The translations under genes were made by a program, and so were the position numbers. The notes under the pieces are model-generated. The model worked only from the letters and a program-made list of their open reading frames with translations. It ran no database searches and had not been told where the DNA came from. A DNA stretch of 64,000 bases from Climacium dendroides (lineage: Eukaryota > Streptophyta > Bryopsida > Hypnales > Climaciaceae): assembly GCA_950106755.1 (NCBI GenBank), contig OX467083.1, positions 20,207,029-20,271,028 of the forward strand, given 5' to 3'. This document shows, piece after piece, positions 38,624 through 50,559 of this stretch. Each line of letters starts with the position of its first letter. Positions within the stretch are counted from its first letter, which is position 1.

Positions 38624-39692
38624 ATGTCTTCCGGGAGCTACTCTGCTAACCAGGACAAGGACGATTACGGGCCAGGTGGGTATGGCAACCCCTACTCGGG
38701 CGGCACCTACAACGAATCGCAGCCTTCGCAGGACGGCATGACGACGCAACCTTCGGTGGGTCGTTTCACGGAGAAGGAACGCGGCAACTCCATGTTCACT
38801 CGCAAGCCCGCCACGCCCGTCATGCCTCCCGCAAACAACAGCATGCTATTGTCGCAAGACTCTTCGTCGCAGTCCAGCTCGGGTGGCATTGTAAATCTAA
38901 GAGCCGGGCCAAGGGGGGAAGGAAAGGTGAGGGTATGGAGGACTCCATTGTTTGTCTTCTTCTCTTGAAAAGAAACAGAGCTAATCGCCTTCATCTCTGT
39001 TTCCCCAAACGAGAAAATAAAACAAGGGTGGGAAAGAGAATTCAGACAGTCTACTGCAGACAATTGCAAGGCTAAAAAATGGGTGCCCTTCATTTTTGGT
39101 TTCCTGAGAGAAAGCTGTGTGAGAGAGAATGTTCTGAAGCAGAATCCCCTGCAACTTTTGTTTCTTGAGAAAAAGAAAAGGTTAGAGAGTCGGTGCTCTA
39201 GAAAGCAGAATTTTGCCTTCATTTTTGTTCCCCCCCCCCCTCAAAAAAAAAGCGTGAGTGTGTCTACTGTAGAAAGCAGAGTTCGCACCCTTCATTTTTA
39301 TTTTTTTTGTTTGCAAATTAAATAACGGAAAGGTTCGCCAGAGGAGAATGCAACCAAGCCCAAGCCAGGTCTGTTTTACCCCCAGGCAAAGGCCAGGCAG
39401 ACTCAGAATCAAGTTCCTTCAGATTTCGCCTCATTTTCGTTTCTCAGAGGAAAGTGCGAGAGAGAATGTTTTCCTGTACTTGGGAAGCAGAATCCGCTTC
39501 ATTTTTTGTTCCCAGAGAAAAATCAAAATTAAAAAAACCTGTGACGGAGAGAGAATGTTCTAAAGTAGGAAAAGTAAAGTTAGCCGAAGGATCTTCCAGT
39601 CGGTTGTTGCCTTCCTTTTTCTGACTTGGAATATTCTGTCGTCGTCGTGGTCTGTGCAGATGAATGTCAAGGGAAAGAACTCAAAGAAGTGA
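38624..39692 (+). CDS. Small disordered Ser/Gly/Gln-rich protein, two coding exons (111 aa)
   Basis: Exons are 38624-38926 (101 codons, donor AAG|gtgagg) and 39660-39692 (acceptor tctgtgcag), joined in phase 0. The product is 111 residues, starting MSSGSYSANQDKDDYGPGG and ending MNVKGKNSKK. It is low-complexity, rich in Ser, Gly, Asn, Gln and Pro, with a short basic tail (GKMNVKGKNSKK), and has no membrane segment, signal peptide or named domain. Support for a real gene: a good TATA box upstream, GC-rich coding sequence against AT-rich flanks, phase-matched splice sites, and a likely leader intron 37802-38578. The start is the first ATG after that acceptor. The middle part (SVGRFTEKERGNSMFTRK) looks like the most constrained segment. 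I do not recognise the family. The second exon is short enough that a different 3' end is possible. Confidence 0.55.
39080..39560 (+). repeat. Degenerate ~80-150-bp repeats in the coding intron
   Basis: GAGAGAATGTTCTGAAGCAG/GAGAGAATGTTTTCC and CTTCATTTTTGTTTC-type blocks recur several times between 39080 and 39560, with C12 and A9 homopolymers near 39230-39250. The whole lies within the intron 38927-39659. Pseudo-ORFs here are not genes. Confidence 0.6.
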
Positions 39693-41479
39693 AGGTGTTT
39701 TGGTCTAGGATAAAGAAGGTAAAGTTACACCACCTAGACGCATCTAGATAAAAAATTTGAGTAATATTGTTTACATTTCATTTGATCTTGTGAAAGAGAT
39801 CTAGATTGTAATTACACGAAAAACAAAGATTACTACTTATTTTAGTAGTGAAGCAAGCGCATCTATAATCGATCAGCACTTTGAAAATTCTTTTGTTTGT
39901 GCATACGGTGTCCAAAAAACACATGCTAAGAAAATTTAGAGATGATCACCTTTGTGAGTTGGGGTAGGTTATCGGATTGAATCAAGAACGTCCGTATTTT
40001 TTAGTTGATTTATTAAGGACTTACAAGGAGAGAGTATTATTTTTTCAAGGCATAATTTTTCTGTGGGATTACTTGAGAGTCGTAGTTTGGTATGTGCATA
40101 GCGTTTTTCTGGCTAAAACTTTGAATGGGATTCCTGGGTTGATAATATGTGTGTGATAAGAGGACAATGGATGAAATAAGAACAGGATAACAATTGACCC
40201 AACTTTTGAGCGTGTGTTTCAAAAGGATAATTAATTGTTGTTATATAATTGGGTAAAAATCTGGATTGCAGGGTGGAATGATACTGACAAGTTGAAATTG
40301 TCGCACTCCTGCACGTCAAGCGGTTACAATTTTTGGTTTCAATTATTTATTATCGTATCTTACACAGCGGTTATGTAGATTGAAATTGAGCATCATGGTA
40401 GGGCTTTTTGACGGCGTTTGCAGTGAAAGTGATCATGAGTTTAGGAATGAAGCGAATCTGAGTTTAATAGCTGCAGGTTTGAAAAATTTCTAGTTACAGA
40501 CTTCCATCAGCAATTACATGTCGTAGGACTACACTAAATGCCCAGTGTAACCGTTATATGATGACGGAAGTTCTCTTCCTCCTCCACTTTGTGAATCAAT
40601 TTTTGCAAGTCAATTTTTGTCTACCAAGCAAACTATACCTAAAGTTGTCTGAATCAGCATCTGAAGACGGTTCCTATCGTTAAACTTGCTTAGTTTATGT
40701 GTTCTTCGATTGTCCAGAAACCCGCGCTTGGTTTATGTGGGCTTCATATGGGCTTCATCACATCAAGGCTTTCACAAATATGATCTCAAAAAAAGTCAAT
40801 GCATTCCTGTAGGTCTGCACACCAGAAAAATGAGCAGAAGAAAAATGCACCAGACCCTTAAAACGTAAACTCTACTCTACAATGGCAGTCTGCAATATCA
40901 TTCTCACTTGCCACACTATCATTGACAGTAGCGAACATATTCAAACTTTACAATAAAGATAAGAGGATCCTGTCTCCTATACGAACTCTTGCTATCAACA
41001 ACTTACATATCATAGCAACAGGTACACCTTCCCTGATTGAATATTTATGGCCACTAATCTATTCAATGAAATGGGATTTTCTACGTCACTTCGAATTGGA
41101 GAATGTATTACAAATTGAAAAAGTCAATGAAAAAACAAAACACTGGTACGTTACACCATAGTTTGGTGTCTTCATACCAATGAATCCTGGTGGTATAAAT
41201 TCACCCTTCTTCACAACGGAGGATATGAAGATTACTGCCGAAAATTCCTGCACACCGACAAGCTGAAAGTTCTGTGCCCCAACATAATCGAACCTATCCA
41301 CAAAACTTACATGTTAATAGAGATCATATACGTTCAGTACTCCATGATTTTCATGCCGCAGACTCCGAACAAAGTCGTTTGCATAAGAGTTTGGTCCCGA
41401 GTTTCAAATCCCATACCCTCCCTCCTTGAATTGTACTGTACTGTACTGCGTTTGCCCTCCTTGACTTGAAAAAACGAAA
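39693..41479. other. Intergenic DNA, nothing recognised
   Basis: This is the 3' flank of the small gene followed by moderately AT-rich DNA. The frame 40922-41161 (79 codons) shows no recognisable feature. No repeat family was identified. Confidence 0.4.
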
Positions 41480-41737
41480 TTAAGCACTTCCGTGAATGAA
41501 CTCCGTGCTATTCGATCTCTCCAAATCAGGAGTCGTGACAAAACCATTGGTTTCCACATCTGTTGGTTTGGCAGTGGCCAAGTCGGCTGATTTGTGAATT
41601 TCCTCAGCAGCAGCAGCTTCGGGAGCAGCAGCTTCAGCTTCAGGTTCATTAGCACCAGATTTGGCTTCGACTTCCTCCGGAGGCACGAGAATTCGCACGT
41701 TTCCATGCCTCAACCTCGGGTCTACTGGCCCAGACAT
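41480..41737 (-). CDS. Possible small Ala/Glu-rich protein (85 aa)
   Basis: The minus-strand frame from ATG at 41737 to TAA near 41480 encodes 85 residues beginning MSGPVDPRLRHGNVRILVPP, with an Ala/Glu-rich centre and a Thr/Ser-containing end. There is no domain, signal or membrane segment. Composition is GC-rich and codon-like compared with its flanks. About 40 bases upstream (minus strand) is an acceptor-like sequence (ttcaacag near 41776), and 42900-43200 is a GC-richer stretch that could hold a 5' exon with donor-like sites. I do not recognise the protein; an untranslated or decayed sequence is possible. Confidence 0.3.
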   Translation of the reverse strand: MSGPVDPRLRHGNVRILVPPEEVEAKSGANEPEAEAAAPEAAAAEEIHKSADLATAKPTDVETNGFVTTPDLERSNSTEFIHGSA

Positions 41738-43559
41738 TGATTATGAATCTTCACAATGTGACTTGGCTCCTGTTGAACAGTACAAGGTTGCAACACTATG
41801 AGTTTGTGATCGAGAAAGAATGTAGACTATCTGGCTGTCATAAGATTTTCTGTTTTGTAAATTCTGACCCTATTAGGTTGTCAACAATGCCCAATGTGCG
41901 ACACTTCCATTTGGAACCAAATGCGTCACAAAAAACTAGATATCGATTGCACAAGATTTAGTTCACAATCAATCAAAACCTTAGAATGCATGTGAGCCAT
42001 TGATGGTTTCTAGTACACCTAAAGAAAAAACTTTAAATATTCATGACTTATTCATGGACAATGAATGAAAATGGATTGGTCTACCTTTGTTAGTAAAGTC
42101 CCAAAATAGTACATTAGTGTCAATAAGGGATACCATGTCAATCCTTTATGGTAAATACGTAGTACTTAATTTCCATTAGATACATGAAAAGACGGTTATG
42201 GATTGTTTTTGTTTATGGGACGTCTATGACTTCCCTGACTCCCCTCTATGGGCCATTTTATAACTCCAAGGCAGAGTACAAAATTTCACAGAAATCACAG
42301 TTTTAATCCAAAAAATATTGCATGCTAGTACGTGTTGAAATTTCCTGTAGTTGTCAACAAGATATAATAGAACAGTATATGTTCAATAAAAGTAACTACG
42401 CTAAGTGATCATTAGTGACCATTGTAGATGCGTATACGTTTCGAACTAACCCACACGCGCCTCCAACAGGGAGTGCTTGATGACCGTAAGATAATATTTC
42501 CTCTTCCCCTCCCAAACAAGTTTCTAACAAACGTAAACCAAATAATTCAATCATACTGACCAAGTGACCATACTGACCCAGTTCCCTCACTTCACTGAAA
42601 TAATAAGCTTCAAGCATCTGAATTGCTCCTTCCAAAATCAGTAATTAGTTTGAAACGTTTCAACCCACGGCCCTACTCCAGCTCTACGCAACCTCGGAAT
42701 AATGAAATGAAAGACCAGCTCAGTCTGTGTCTCTCTCCCTCAGTCATACAGTTTGCAAATAGACTGTGACTTGTTCAAAGCTCAATTGTTGCAGGACCCA
42801 AGAGCAGCTAAGTATTTCCAAAAACCCCACAAAATCCTAAGCTTAGCTACAGCAGTGTGCAAACCTAGTCTGGAAATGGACAAAGTGGAGTGCAAATTAA
42901 TCTTCCATCACCTGAAAAAACAAAGGCAACCTGATGTCCAGCAGCTCGCAACAGCAATGAAAGTGAAGAGCTGAGGCGCCTTCTTCACTTCCAGCTCCGG
43001 CAATGCAAGCTTAGCAGAGATCTGCAACTGGAAACGAAGGCTGAAGCGAGAACAAGTGAAGGCACAAATAGCCAGCCATTGATAGCTGATAACTGAGAGG
43101 GGAAGACGCAGAGGGGACTGCCACTTGGGGTTCCTCGACGGTGACACGCCAGTTCTTCGTGAGGATTTAAAATTCCTCGTAAGTTAGGTGGCGACAACAA
43201 AACCCATCAGCACTTCAATAGCCGTTTGGAAAACATATTTTCATCTATAAATTTGTACTTTAGTCATTGAATTGTGATGATTTCATCTATACTTAACCCA
43301 CCAAGCAGTTATGAGTGACTGAGAAGCATTTTAGTGGAAGGAAGTTCAGTCTTTGATGAATTTTTTGCAAATTTCTTGCTATTTTTTGACATTTCAAAGC
43401 CATTTTGCAAACACAATGAGAATTGAATGATGTTTTCTTTCACCAATGTCTTCGTGTGTTGGTTTTGAATCACTTTACAGTATTAATTTTTTTTCATTTG
43501 AGTAGGTTTAGAAATCAAATTTCACCTCCAAATGTGTTGCTAGGAAAATTTCAGTATCT
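41738..43559. other. Mixed intergenic DNA, possible minus-strand 5' exon at 42900-43200
   Basis: 41960-42400 is ordinary AT-rich DNA. 42700-43200 is GC-richer and has short frames on both strands, none recognisable. On the minus strand it could be the leader of the ORF at 41480-41737. The remainder, to about 43560, shows nothing. Confidence 0.3.
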
Positions 43560-43745
43560 TTTTTTTCTACACTAAAAGATTATAACCTTGCAATCTATGT
43601 GACCAAATGACTCCAAATTTGATATATGTCATCTACAACATGTACATTACAAGATTGTGTGGTTGAGATTTTTATACTATAGTGACATTTTGGAATATAA
43701 CACTTCAAAAGCAAAGATGTTTTTAAACTTAAAAAGCCTTGGGCC

Positions 43746-43970
43746 TCTAGGGGTTGAAGGATAAACTAGTAACCGTGGAAATCATCCCTCTGTTTACCGT
43801 ATGAATCATTGGCTTAAAAAATTGCAAAAGCACTCATTGGAGTCAAACTATTGTAAAAGACCTCCCCTTTTCACAACAAAATTCCGAAGATGAATAGTTG
43901 CACTTTTGTCCTACTAGAAGGATTATTTGTCATCCATCAAATAGAAAACATCATCGTCAACGTTTAAGGG
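43746..43970 (+). mobile_element. Family C element, sharing its right TTAA with the next element
   Basis: It begins in CTAGGGGTTGAAGG (decayed TTAA) and ends GTTTAAGGG just before TTAA 43971-43974, which is also the left TTAA of the family A element. It matches 33314-33910 without the Tourist-like insert. Confidence 0.6.
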
Positions 43971-43974
43971 TTAA

Positions 43975-45112
43975 CCTCCAAAGGACCAAAGCATATTTTG
44001 AGGAGAAATTGTAAAAAACTATCACTTTTTAGGGTATTGAGAAAAAAATGAAAAAAATCTTTTAAAATTCAATTATATGAATTGGCAATAGACTACTATC
44101 GAAATGTTTGGAAATAAATTCAAAAACATTGACTAAACAAGTTGAAAGATTACAATGTTTGAAGTAAGAACAAAAAAGGGTTTTTTTCCTAACCTTATTT
44201 GATAAGGTCAACAAACTTTAATTTCTTCTAGAATGAGTCAGATTTTTACACTAGACATGTTTTTTTTACATTTTGCATCTTGCATCATGTAAGTTACATA
44301 ATTGCCAAATTTCAAAAGTAGAAGAGGAGCTTTATACATGCTACTAGAAGTTGCTCAAGCTCCATAAAAAGTTTAGAGCAACATAACTTTTGATTGGGTA
44401 CCTAATTGGAAAAAAAATGATATACCCACCAAGAAGGTACATGTGTACACCTTGTGTCAAAATCTCATAAACATCCAACCAAAATTGACCTAATATATAT
44501 TCTCTCTATCTCAAAACGATCTTCTTGTTGGCCTTATTTTCATTCCTAAAATGATTTGCCTGTCGTACTATGTGACATTGAAAATTGGTTAGATTTAGAT
44601 TTCAATTGCTATCTAGTATTAACAAAACAACTCTAAACAATAGTTTCCCCCTCCATCCATGTGATCATCAATCAAAAAACAAATGAAATGATTGAAAAGG
44701 TCAAACAACACTATTTGTTCTTATTTTTCTCATCTCTTTGAGTGTTGCCCAACGAAAGGAGATGAAGCTTGGGGAGGCAAAACAAAGGTTCACACATGGT
44801 CTTGGGCCCATACTAATTGCCCACAAAATAACATCACACTCAAAATTTAAGTGCCCACTAGTACTCCTTGTAGATGTCTCAAAAATTCTACTTTTCAATA
44901 TCCCAAAGCTACACTTTGAAAAGGACTTTAAAACTCAAAGTTTTTAGGATGCTAGGAGTGCATTGGACTCTACTCCAACACAAAATGGGTTTTAAATTGT
45001 TATTTTTAGCCATAATCTGGATCATTATCAAATAAAAGATAATTTTGGAATGGAGAGAGTAACTATTTGAAATCTCTTGCCTACTTTGATTGGTCACTTG
45101 GTCCTTTGGAGG
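43975..45112 (+). mobile_element. TTAA-flanked element, family A copy 1, with nested MITE
   Basis: The flanks are TTAA at 43971-43974 and 45113-45116. The ends are CCTCCAAAGGACCAA and TTGGTCCTTTGGAGG, a perfect 15-bp inverted repeat. It contains a Stowaway-like insertion at 44500-45059. Without it the element is about 580 bp. There is no transposase. Confidence 0.78.
44500..45059. mobile_element. Stowaway-like MITE nested in family A copy 1
   Basis: TA lies on both sides (44498-44499 and 45060-45061). The left end TTCTCTCTATCTCAAAA and the right end TTTTGGAATGGAGAGAG are inverted repeats. It is a diverged copy of 63233-63796 (shared CGATCTTCTTGTTGGCC/TGATCTTCTTGTTGGCC). The sequence matches the Tc1/mariner-derived Stowaway pattern CTCCCTCC at a TA target. 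Confidence 0.72.
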
Positions 45113-45365
45113 TTAAATCATCATCATTAATTGTTTAGCAATTAGGAAAATTTATTTTCTAAACTTGAAAATGAATCTTAAAAAAAATTTACTCTTAAAC
45201 TTTGCCTTTTGGCAAAATTTTATTTGTAAGAACATTACCAAGGGATATTAAAATAGGGAAATAGGAATTAAGCAAGGTATCAATTTAGAATGTGGGTGGA
45301 TGAAGATACTTGCATCATAATCTCCAAACTAAAAAATGGCCTAAAATCATGCCTAAGGGCTTTAA

Positions 45366-46261
45366 CCCCTAAAGGACCAAAAAACACTCAAAACTACCAT
45401 TTCTATAGCAAAGATTTTTTTTTTTTAATTTTAAAAATTTGCACATCTAATCATAGGACCTTACACCTAACTAGTATGTAAATGTGTGGAAAAAATTTCA
45501 GAATTTTTGACTACATAGATTGCAAGATATCTACGTTTAAAGTGAAAAATAAGTTTTCCAACACATTGCAAGACTAGATTTCTTGACTTTGAACCTTCTC
45601 GACTCAAATTTTTTGCACTACAAAGTTTTGAGGTTTAAATCTTTATGGTGCAGAATTGAGTTGAGAGTCTAGGAAAAAAAATTCAAAAAAACTTAATTTT
45701 CATTCTTAAAATTGTGAAGTAGAAGTAGGTATGAGATGGAAAAAAAATCTAAATTATTAATATCTTTAAAATAAAATTTAAACACACTAATCCAATGGTG
45801 AAATTGTCATGGGAGGCAAACTAAACCATGTGAAACTTTCTTTTTTAATTATAAAAATTGCATTCAGAAATGAATCCTACAAATTATTTTTTCAAAATGA
45901 TGATTAGATTGTTAAAAAAATAAGATTGTCCATAACCTTCTTAGAACAAATCCAAATGGAATGAATCAAAGCTTTACATGTAGACAAAAATATAATCTAT
46001 GAGAAAAAAAATTCAGAAAAAAAAATTCAAATTTAGATTTTTTTTTTCTTGCTACCCCTCTCCCTTGTTTTGAGTTTATTTGGGCATAAATTTTGTTCCC
46101 AGTTACCAATTTAGAAAAAAATTATATTCTCATGAAGCCAAACAATTTTTCTATCTTTCAAAAAAAGTTTAAGAAAATCATGACAAAGATTCACCATGTA
46201 GATACCTACCCAAAATCTAGTTTGTACCCCAAAGGAACAATGGTCCTTTACGGATTACGAG
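45366..46261 (+). mobile_element. TTAA-flanked element, family B copy 2
   Basis: The flanks are TTAA at 45362-45365 and 46262-46265. The left end is CCCCTAAAGGACCAAAAAAC; the right end is partly decayed (GGTCCTTTACGGATT). The interior aligns along its length with 32407-33309. It is 896 bp and has no transposase. Confidence 0.7.
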
Positions 46262-46265
46262 TTAA

Positions 46266-48975
46266 AAGTTATACAATGCTTAAGATAGTTTGATCTCATG
46301 TCCTATATTTGAATTGTTGATTGACTTTCACAATGTCTATACCTAATAACTTGATTTCCCATATTCCATACAAGATTTTGAAACTCAATTCGCAATGGAA
46401 TTATATTATTGTTCATGACCTAACAAAAGTGAAAGAAACCACATAAATTACCTTGTTAAAAGTGTAATTTTTATGCATACGCTATTAAATTTAAATTTAA
46501 TAGAAATAAAATTTGATTTTTGAATACTAGTGAGTTTTCTTGTACTAATGCAAATGTTTATTTATAGAGAATTTATTACCCTTTATTACCTAGAATAATA
46601 CAAAAACTTATTATTTAATATAGATGATTAAAATTTGAAAATTTTGAAATTCATGTTTGAAATCAAAGATTGTGAAGACACTGAAAAATAAAAAATTTCC
46701 CCTACAAAGTACAAAATAATGTTTTACACTTATCATGGTATTCAAAACAAAATTTAAGAATTAAAAGTTAAAATTTATATCTAATATTGATGTGCATGCC
46801 ATATAAAAATATTAGATAAAATATTAATATAATATATAATATAAATTTATTAAAATATAAAATACAAATGAAAATCACACATATTGTATAATTTTAATTC
46901 CAACATGTATTTCATTGAATTTTTGAATTAAAAAGTGTATAAAAATACAGTAGAATGTACACTTTTTGAAATTAAGTGAAGTAATGTGGTTTACAACTCA
47001 TTTTGGAGGATTTAGTTTGGGCATGGTTAATCAATGTGATTCTTGCCCACCTCAAAAGGCTAGATATACCTCAAGAAAGTTAAATCTAAGGAATTGAAGG
47101 AGAAGACAAGCCACATTCCATTCATTAGATGATTTTTGGTGCTAAAACAAAACCTAGAGTTCTTGAGAATTCTTGAACAGTGGAGGACTAAGGGAACTTT
47201 GCCAAATTAACAATTTGACTTAGTTGCAATTGCATCTAGTTAGATAATATTATTTATTATTATTATTTAAATATTTTGACAGCAAAGGCTAGTTCACAAT
47301 AAAGGAAATAACCTTGAAACAACCCTCCTATACCCTCAAATTTCCTCTAATGCTTTTTTTTTCTTATAAATACTACTCTCATTTAGTGACCATTGTATGT
47401 TGTCATAATTAATTGAAAGATGTTTGGAATGTTGTGAAATTTTATATATACATTTTCAACTCTCTTATCTTTCACCAAGCATAATAAATGCATCATTTCA
47501 AAATATTCTCACAAAGATATGTTCCTTCAAAGTGCAATGTTATGTATTTCCATCAACCCAAATAAAACAGCTTCAAACTTAAATGTCTTCTAAACCATGC
47601 AGTCAAATGATTTGAATTTTTTTATGGTGCTCACTTTCAACGTGAAATAAAATATCCTTTAATTAAATTCTATCCATGGTCAAAAAAATTGCTCAAGTTC
47701 TTGACAATTTTGACCCATTTTAAAAGTACCTTCTTTCGGTCATTAGGGGTTGATTGAAAGAAAAATGAATGTTCTACATGAATTTATTATATAAGTATTG
47801 AGAGTGTTGCAATTATTTATTATAAAATCTTCAAAAAATTTACTATATTTAGATTGAGCATTTAGGATTTTGAGCCCTGTAGAAAAAATGCTTCCAAATC
47901 TTGAAGTAGTGTCACTTTCATTTGGACCAATGGCCCACATATTTGGGATGAATATATGATATTTCATTTAAATTCTAGATATTTTTCAATCATAGTGTTT
48001 CATACTCATTCATGGATGTAACTAAGCATCACCACATCTCCATTTTTCTACCCAAGATCTTGACTTGTGTTCAATAAAAAAAATGAAATAAAAGACTATG
48101 GGTCCTACTTAAAACAAAAGAATGTTCACATTGTTTTGAGTTATCCATTTTTATAATAACTTAACCTTGAAAAAATGAGACCTATCATTGAGGTATTAAG
48201 TTAAAAATGATTTGATTTTTGGACCGATAAGTGTATTTTTCATTTCTCCGTTAATGAGATTTTGGAAAAATCATTCATTGGCCACTTTTGGGATCACCAC
48301 ATCTTTATAGGATTAATACTCAACAATTGTCATAATCACTTGAATTATTAAAGTAGTCTAGAAGTTACATATAGGATAATGACCAAAGTGGAGGGATTTC
48401 TAGAAAAAAACATGTTAACAAAGAGGGCTAAGCCCAATGAGAAATGCCTGTTTTTTGTTTTTTTCCAAAATTTCCAACAACAAGGAGATTGCTCAATACA
48501 TAACTTCTATCTAGAAATGGATGAGATATGTGATTGGTAAATGAAAATATTTGTAATCACAAATATATATATATATATAAGAAGTGTTGGTTACTACACT
48601 TCTTATTTGCTATGCTGCTCTATGTCTGCGGCCAATGACTGACACCCAATTTTTGAGGGACAAAAAAGACAATCTATTTTTAACCACTTAAGCATATACA
48701 TGTATCTGCAAGGCAGGTTTATTTAGTGGGAAAATTTTACCCTGTGTAGAAATAGAGTTTGGAAGATTTCCATAATTTTTAAAATTTTTGTTTCTCAAAA
48801 CATTATTACTATGAATTTTTTAGCTGCAAATTCAATCTATACTAGTCATATAAGTTAGAGCGGCCTACATTGCTAGAATGGGGGGTTGATGAGGAATGGG
48901 TTGTTTCCAATATCAATCATTGGCCACAAAGATAGAAAACTGTATGAGTTGCGAAAAAGCCCTGTTGGTAAGCTT
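46266..48975. other. AT-rich intergenic DNA, nothing recognised
   Basis: Very AT-rich, with stretches such as 46490-46860 nearly all A/T. No coding or classifiable repeat evidence. A short AT microsatellite lies at about 48562-48580. Confidence 0.4.
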
Positions 48976-49323
48976 ACTACACTAATGATGATAAATAGTG
49001 TTGGTAACACTAATCACAAAGCATAACACTAATTGTCAACAATCCAATTAATATTACCAATAGTAAATGTCAACATAGACACTATTTGTCAACTATTGGG
49101 TATAAATTTTTTACAAGTTTACATTTAGTGTTACCTAACTATTTCATCAAAATGCAAAGAAAAATGTGTGAATCCAAGAAACCTATGACATGCTCAAAAA
49201 AATTACTACTCAAAAAAGTGAATACAACATTAAATACCAACCAATTGAAGTTTAGAGTGACTGGGGTAAAAGTCCAGATAACACTAATCACAACATAACA
49301 CTATTTATCATCATTAGTGTAGT
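48976..49323. mobile_element. 348-bp MITE with 27-bp inverted repeats
   Basis: The left ACTACACTAATGATGATAAA…TAGTGTT and the right AACACTATTTATCATCATTAGTGTAGT are perfect reverse complements. The right end could extend by one base to give a CACTACA terminus, and 3-bp flanks GCT/GCA are nearly identical. A CACTA-type origin is possible but unproven. Confidence 0.75.
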
Positions 49324-50013
49324 GGCATCCAAAGAAAACCCTAATTCCACAGTCAGATCCTATGACCGTGGACTGCTACAGTCCGTTAGAACGGTATGCC
49401 AAAGATGGGTAACACCGTAAGGTTGAGGCCAATCTCATTGGCGGGGCTTGTTTGCAACTTACGCTTCTCCTCACGGGATGGTAAATTTGTTGAACAAAGT
49501 GGGACCAGGGTGAAAACGCAAATTCGTCAGGGTAAAAGTAAAATCTTGCCCCCTATTTTGTGTTGTGTTTAGGGTTTGCTTGTCACTTCATCCAGCTAAT
49601 CTGCGGTCTTTGACTGAAAATATGAATTCAAAGTTTGTAAATTTATTTTTATGTGTGGAAGAAAAAATCTTGAATTTTCCCCCAGAATAAAATTCTTGCA
49701 TTTTCACCTTGCTAGTCTTACTTCGTGTGATGAAATCCAACCTACAAAGTTGTAGGCCCAACAGACTGAATTTATTATGCGAATAAACACTGAATTTAAA
49801 AGAAAAATCCACACATGATAAAATTTTCAATTTATTGAATTCATATTTGCAATCAAAGATACCAAAATAGACTAGGGGAGATCTAGAACATACCCTAGAC
49901 ACAGCTTAAAATAGGGGATTTTTTTTTTGTTCCTTTCCCTTTTTCCCGTTCCCCAAGGAGAACCCCCCAAAAGTTTACCCTGCGGGGCCCACCTCGTGGT
50001 AAGGTAGCGCCCC

Positions 50014-50032
50014 CCTCTCTCTCTCTCTGCTC
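50014..50032. repeat. (CT)n microsatellite
   Basis: A CT dinucleotide tract lies within a GC-rich stretch (about 49960-50120). No gene is attached. Confidence 0.85.
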
Positions 50033-50085
50033 TGCTTTCCTGTAGAGATTGGTTCAGCGCACGTGGTCGGCCCCTATGACCGTCT

Positions 50086-50551
50086 CCCCAGTAGGGCCAG
50101 GGAGAACTGACCCCCTAGGGTTAATTGTGAAAAAAAGCCCCCTATTTTTTTGCCATGATTTTTTACATTTCTACACCGCCCCTAGCTGATTTGGGGCCGC
50201 TGATTGCAAATCTGAATTCAGAATTTGAAAAAAAAAAATCATCTGATTGCAAATAAAAAATTCCACATCATTTTCCCCAAGGGTAAAACGGGACAATGAG
50301 GGGCCCCAGTAGGGCCAGGGAGAACTGATCCCCTCATTGCCCTGGCCAGGGTTAATTGTGAAAGAAAGCCCCCTATTTTTTGCCATAATTTTTTATTTTC
50401 CTACATCATCTCTAGCTAATTTGGGGTCGCTGATTGCAAATCAGAATTCAGAATTTGCAAAAAAAAATTCATCTGATTGCAGATAAAAAATTCCACAGCA
50501 TTTTCCCCAGGGTTAAAATGGGGCAATGAGGGGGTCAAGTTCACCCTGGCC
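50086..50551. repeat. Tandem duplication (218- and 248-bp units) plus an older copy
   Basis: The unit starting CCCCAGTAGGGCCAGGGAGA occurs at 50086 and 50304, and a truncated third start is at 50552. Each contains GAAAGCCCCCTATTTTTTGCC and CTGATTGCAAAT. A diverged relative lies at about 49536-49690. The minus-strand ORFs across the units are products of the repeat. Confidence 0.8.
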
Positions 50552-50559
50552 CCCCAGTA

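Noticed and set aside
38707..39222. 171-codon minus-strand ORF opposite the small gene
   Set aside because: It lies antisense to a better-supported exon and its intron, and has no features of its own.
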